Shown here: positions 62,507-64,000 of the stretch, one piece after another | Position numbering within the stretch: the stretch's first letter is position 1 | How the letters are laid out: each line of letters opens with the position of its first letter | DNA from: Anaerolineales bacterium | GTDB taxonomy: Bacteria; Chloroflexota; Anaerolineae; Anaerolineales; E44-bin32 | DNA: 64,000 nucleotides | Assembly (NCBI GenBank): GCA_029210945.1 | Contig: JARGGH010000014.1 | Location: forward strand, 1-64,000 | Direction of reading: 5' to 3' | Made by a program: the position numbers and the translations under genes | Notes under the pieces: generated by a model | Database searches by the model: none | Seen by the model: only the letters and a program-made list of their open reading frames with translations | Told to the model about the DNA's origin: nothing

Positions 62507-64000
62507 ATGGATACCAACCCCCAGCATAACTTCTTACGCCGTTTCGGCTTGCCGCTCTTCCTGGCGGCACTCGTTTTAGCTGCTGTTGGCGTGTATTTCA
62601 TCATCCGCTATCTGGGCGTTGGAAGCGGGCCGGGACAGGTCATTCCCGGGGTGATCGACACCTCTGGTCAAACCGATGGGGGACCTTCGATGCCTGGCGA
62701 TGGTGATCCCGACTTCAGCATTACACTCAGCGAAGGGCAGGAACAGCCTGAGCAGGCTGAGCCGCTCCCGCTCGCGAGCGGCGAAGCGCTCTCGGCCGAT
62801 GAGATCGCGGCGATATTTGCAAGGCTGCCGGCCTTGATCCGCGATCCCGACGATCAGGAGGACTTCCGCTTGCCGGACGAGGTCATCCCGCCACCACGAA
62901 CCGGTGACACGATCGACGAAACCTTCCCGCCTCAGGGTGGCACCGGGCCAGTCAGCGTGGACACCGGCCCGCTCGAAGTGCTGCGCTACGCACCCGAGGG
63001 GGAGATCCCCATGGCGCCCTTCATCAACGTGACCTTCAACCAACCGATGGTCCCGATTGCGACGGTTGAGGATCTTTCGGAGATGGATGTTCCGGTCGAG
63101 GTCGAACCGGACCTCGAAGGCACCTGGCGCTGGCTGGGGACCAAGACGCTCAACTTTCAATACGACTCTGACCTGATCGACCGGCTGCCGATGGCCACGG
63201 AATATACCGTCACGATCCCGGCCGGTACCACGTCGGCGACAGGGGGCGTGCTCTCCGAAAGCGTCCAGTTCTCATTCCGCACGCCGACCGTCACGTTGAC
63301 CAATCACTACCCCTACGCGAGCGAGCCGCAGCCGCGCGACCCGCTCTTCTTCATTGCCTTTAACCAGCGCATCGATCCACAGGCTGTCTTTGAAACCATA
63401 AAGGTCAGCGTGGACGGCCAGATCATCGCTATCAAGCTGGTTTCCGAGGCTGAAGCGCGCGAGCATGAGCGCGTTAAGAGGCTCATCGAAGACTCCCGTG
63501 TCTCGCGATGGTTGGCGTTCGAAGCGACCCGTCTGCTTCCGGCAGACGCCAACGTCAGCGTTACCATCGGACCCGGCACTCCCTCTGCCGAAGGCCCGCT
63601 GCTGACCGAATCTGCGCAAAGCTTCAGCTTCCGGACATACGCCCCGCTGGAGATCGTCGATCACGGCTGTTCATGGTATGACGACGACTGCCGGCCGCTC
63701 ACGCCCCTTTTCATCTCATTTAACAACCCGCTTGATCTAGGCGCTTACCAAGAGGGTATGCTGCGCATCTCGCCGGAGCTGCCCGGTGCCAATGTCAACA
63801 TTCATGGCAACACAATTTCGATCCAGGGCGCGACCGAAGGCCGTACGGCCTACACCATCACGGTCGATGACGAACTTCAGGATGTCTTCGGCCAGAAGCT
63901 CGGCAAATCCCAGACTCTGCGATTCCGCATTGGACCTGCCGAGCCGGCCTTGATCGGACCTGACGAAATATTCGTCACCGTCGATCCCTCGACGCAGAAT
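62507..64000 (+). CDS. Bacterial alpha-2-macroglobulin, 5' part (runs off the window)
   Basis: The frame is open from ATG 62507 to the right edge (498 codons) with no stop. An AGGGAG site precedes it. The N-terminus is a single membrane anchor (FGLPLFLAALVLAAVGVYFIIRYL in two parts) without lipobox, then an acidic linker. From about residue 155 the domains are macroglobulin-like: LEVLRYAPEGEIPMAPFINV, TFNQPMVPIATVEDL, TWRWLGTKTLNFQYDSDL and LPMATEYTVTIPAGTTS, then a second block LTNHYPYASEPQPRDPLFFI. These match the N-terminal domains of bacterial A2M (YfhM-like), envelope protease traps usually of 1500-2000 residues. The thioester region would lie outside the window. Confidence 0.85.
   Translation, partial: MDTNPQHNFLRRFGLPLFLAALVLAAVGVYFIIRYLGVGSGPGQVIPGVIDTSGQTDGGPSMPGDGDPDFSITLSEGQEQPEQAEPLPLASGEALSADEIAAIFARLPALIRDPDDQEDFRLPDEVIPPPRTGDTIDETFPPQGGTGPVSVDTGPLEVLRYAPEGEIPMAPFINVTFNQPMVPIATVEDLSEMDVPVEVEPDLEGTWRWLGTKTLNFQYDSDLIDRLPMATEYTVTIPAGTTSATGGVLSESVQFSFRTPTVTLTNHYPYASEPQPRDPLFFIAFNQRIDPQAVFETIKVSVDGQIIAIKLVSEAEAREHERVKRLIEDSRVSRWLAFEATRLLPADANVSVTIGPGTPSAEGPLLTESAQSFSFRTYAPLEIVDHGCSWYDDDCRPLTPLFISFNNPLDLGAYQEGMLRISPELPGANVNIHGNTISIQGATEGRTAYTITVDDELQDVFGQKLGKSQTLRFRIGPAEPALIGPDEIFVTVDPSTQN

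Noticed and set aside
1..64000. tRNA, rRNA or CRISPR array
   Set aside because: Intergenic regions were read for cloverleaf ends, rRNA-like blocks and regularly spaced repeats; nothing convincing appeared.

Overview
The window looks like one contiguous piece of chromosome from a free-living, probably anaerobic or facultative bacterium of moderately high GC, most likely a member of the Chloroflexota (Anaerolineae-like). That placement is an inference from the gene mix: RNase J, tandem geranylgeranyl-reductase-like flavoproteins, many universal stress proteins, a group 3b plus group 4 [NiFe]-hydrogenase set, an alpha-2-macroglobulin and many Cys-anchored lipoproteins. No rRNA, tRNA or CRISPR array was seen.

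Layout. 1-4.4 kb (mostly minus): a transglutaminase-like lipoprotein, a frameshifted small membrane gene, and a DUF1858 gene followed by a haem-copper-like membrane gene split by one in-frame amber codon. 5-12.2 kb: an ABC-2 exporter pair, a triple-BON protein, an RhlE-type DEAD-box helicase and two overlapping flavoprotein reductases. 12.4-14.6 kb: a von Willebrand A gene cut short by an IS1182-like element. 15.1-16.8 kb: ribonuclease J with a near-consensus promoter and its own terminator.

17.6-49.9 kb is an unbroken minus-strand block and the heart of the window. In transcription order it holds: a sensor kinase with its OmpR-type regulator; an MshEN-Usp fusion protein, a decayed TauE/SafE gene, a second kinase (lacking its phospho-acceptor histidine) and a second OmpR-type regulator; a ten-subunit energy-converting group 4 [NiFe]-hydrogenase joined head-to-tail to a four-subunit NADP-type group 3b hydrogenase, each with its own maturation protease; a pentapeptide-repeat protein with a stand-alone receiver; a Cache-HAMP kinase and a receiver-kinase hybrid; pstSCAB; a half-size chromate transporter; two tandem-Usp proteins; an orphan sulfate-type binding protein and a Na/Pi cotransporter.

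Four promoters in this block carry the same composite operator. Each has three copies of an 8-bp half-site close to CTGTTACC, with starts 11 and 23 bp apart, and the proximal copy stands exactly 9 bp before a -10-like hexamer. It resembles a PhoB/OmpR-type direct-repeat site and ties the hydrogenase operon, a kinase operon, the pentapeptide/receiver operon and the MshEN-Usp/kinase/regulator operon into one apparent regulon. The content (Usp proteins, H2 metabolism, phosphate uptake, sensors) recalls stress or dormancy regulons, but the signal is unknown.

50-64 kb returns to scattered genes: small lipoproteins, a TM-helix-repeat mechanosensitive-channel-like protein, a DUF362 Tat lipoprotein, a DEDD-type exonuclease, an MFS transporter, a deacetylase-like lipoprotein with a decayed partial copy nearby, a histidine ammonia-lyase-family enzyme, a higBA toxin-antitoxin pair with a palindromic operator, a PD40 lipoprotein, and the first 498 codons of a bacterial alpha-2-macroglobulin that runs off the right edge.
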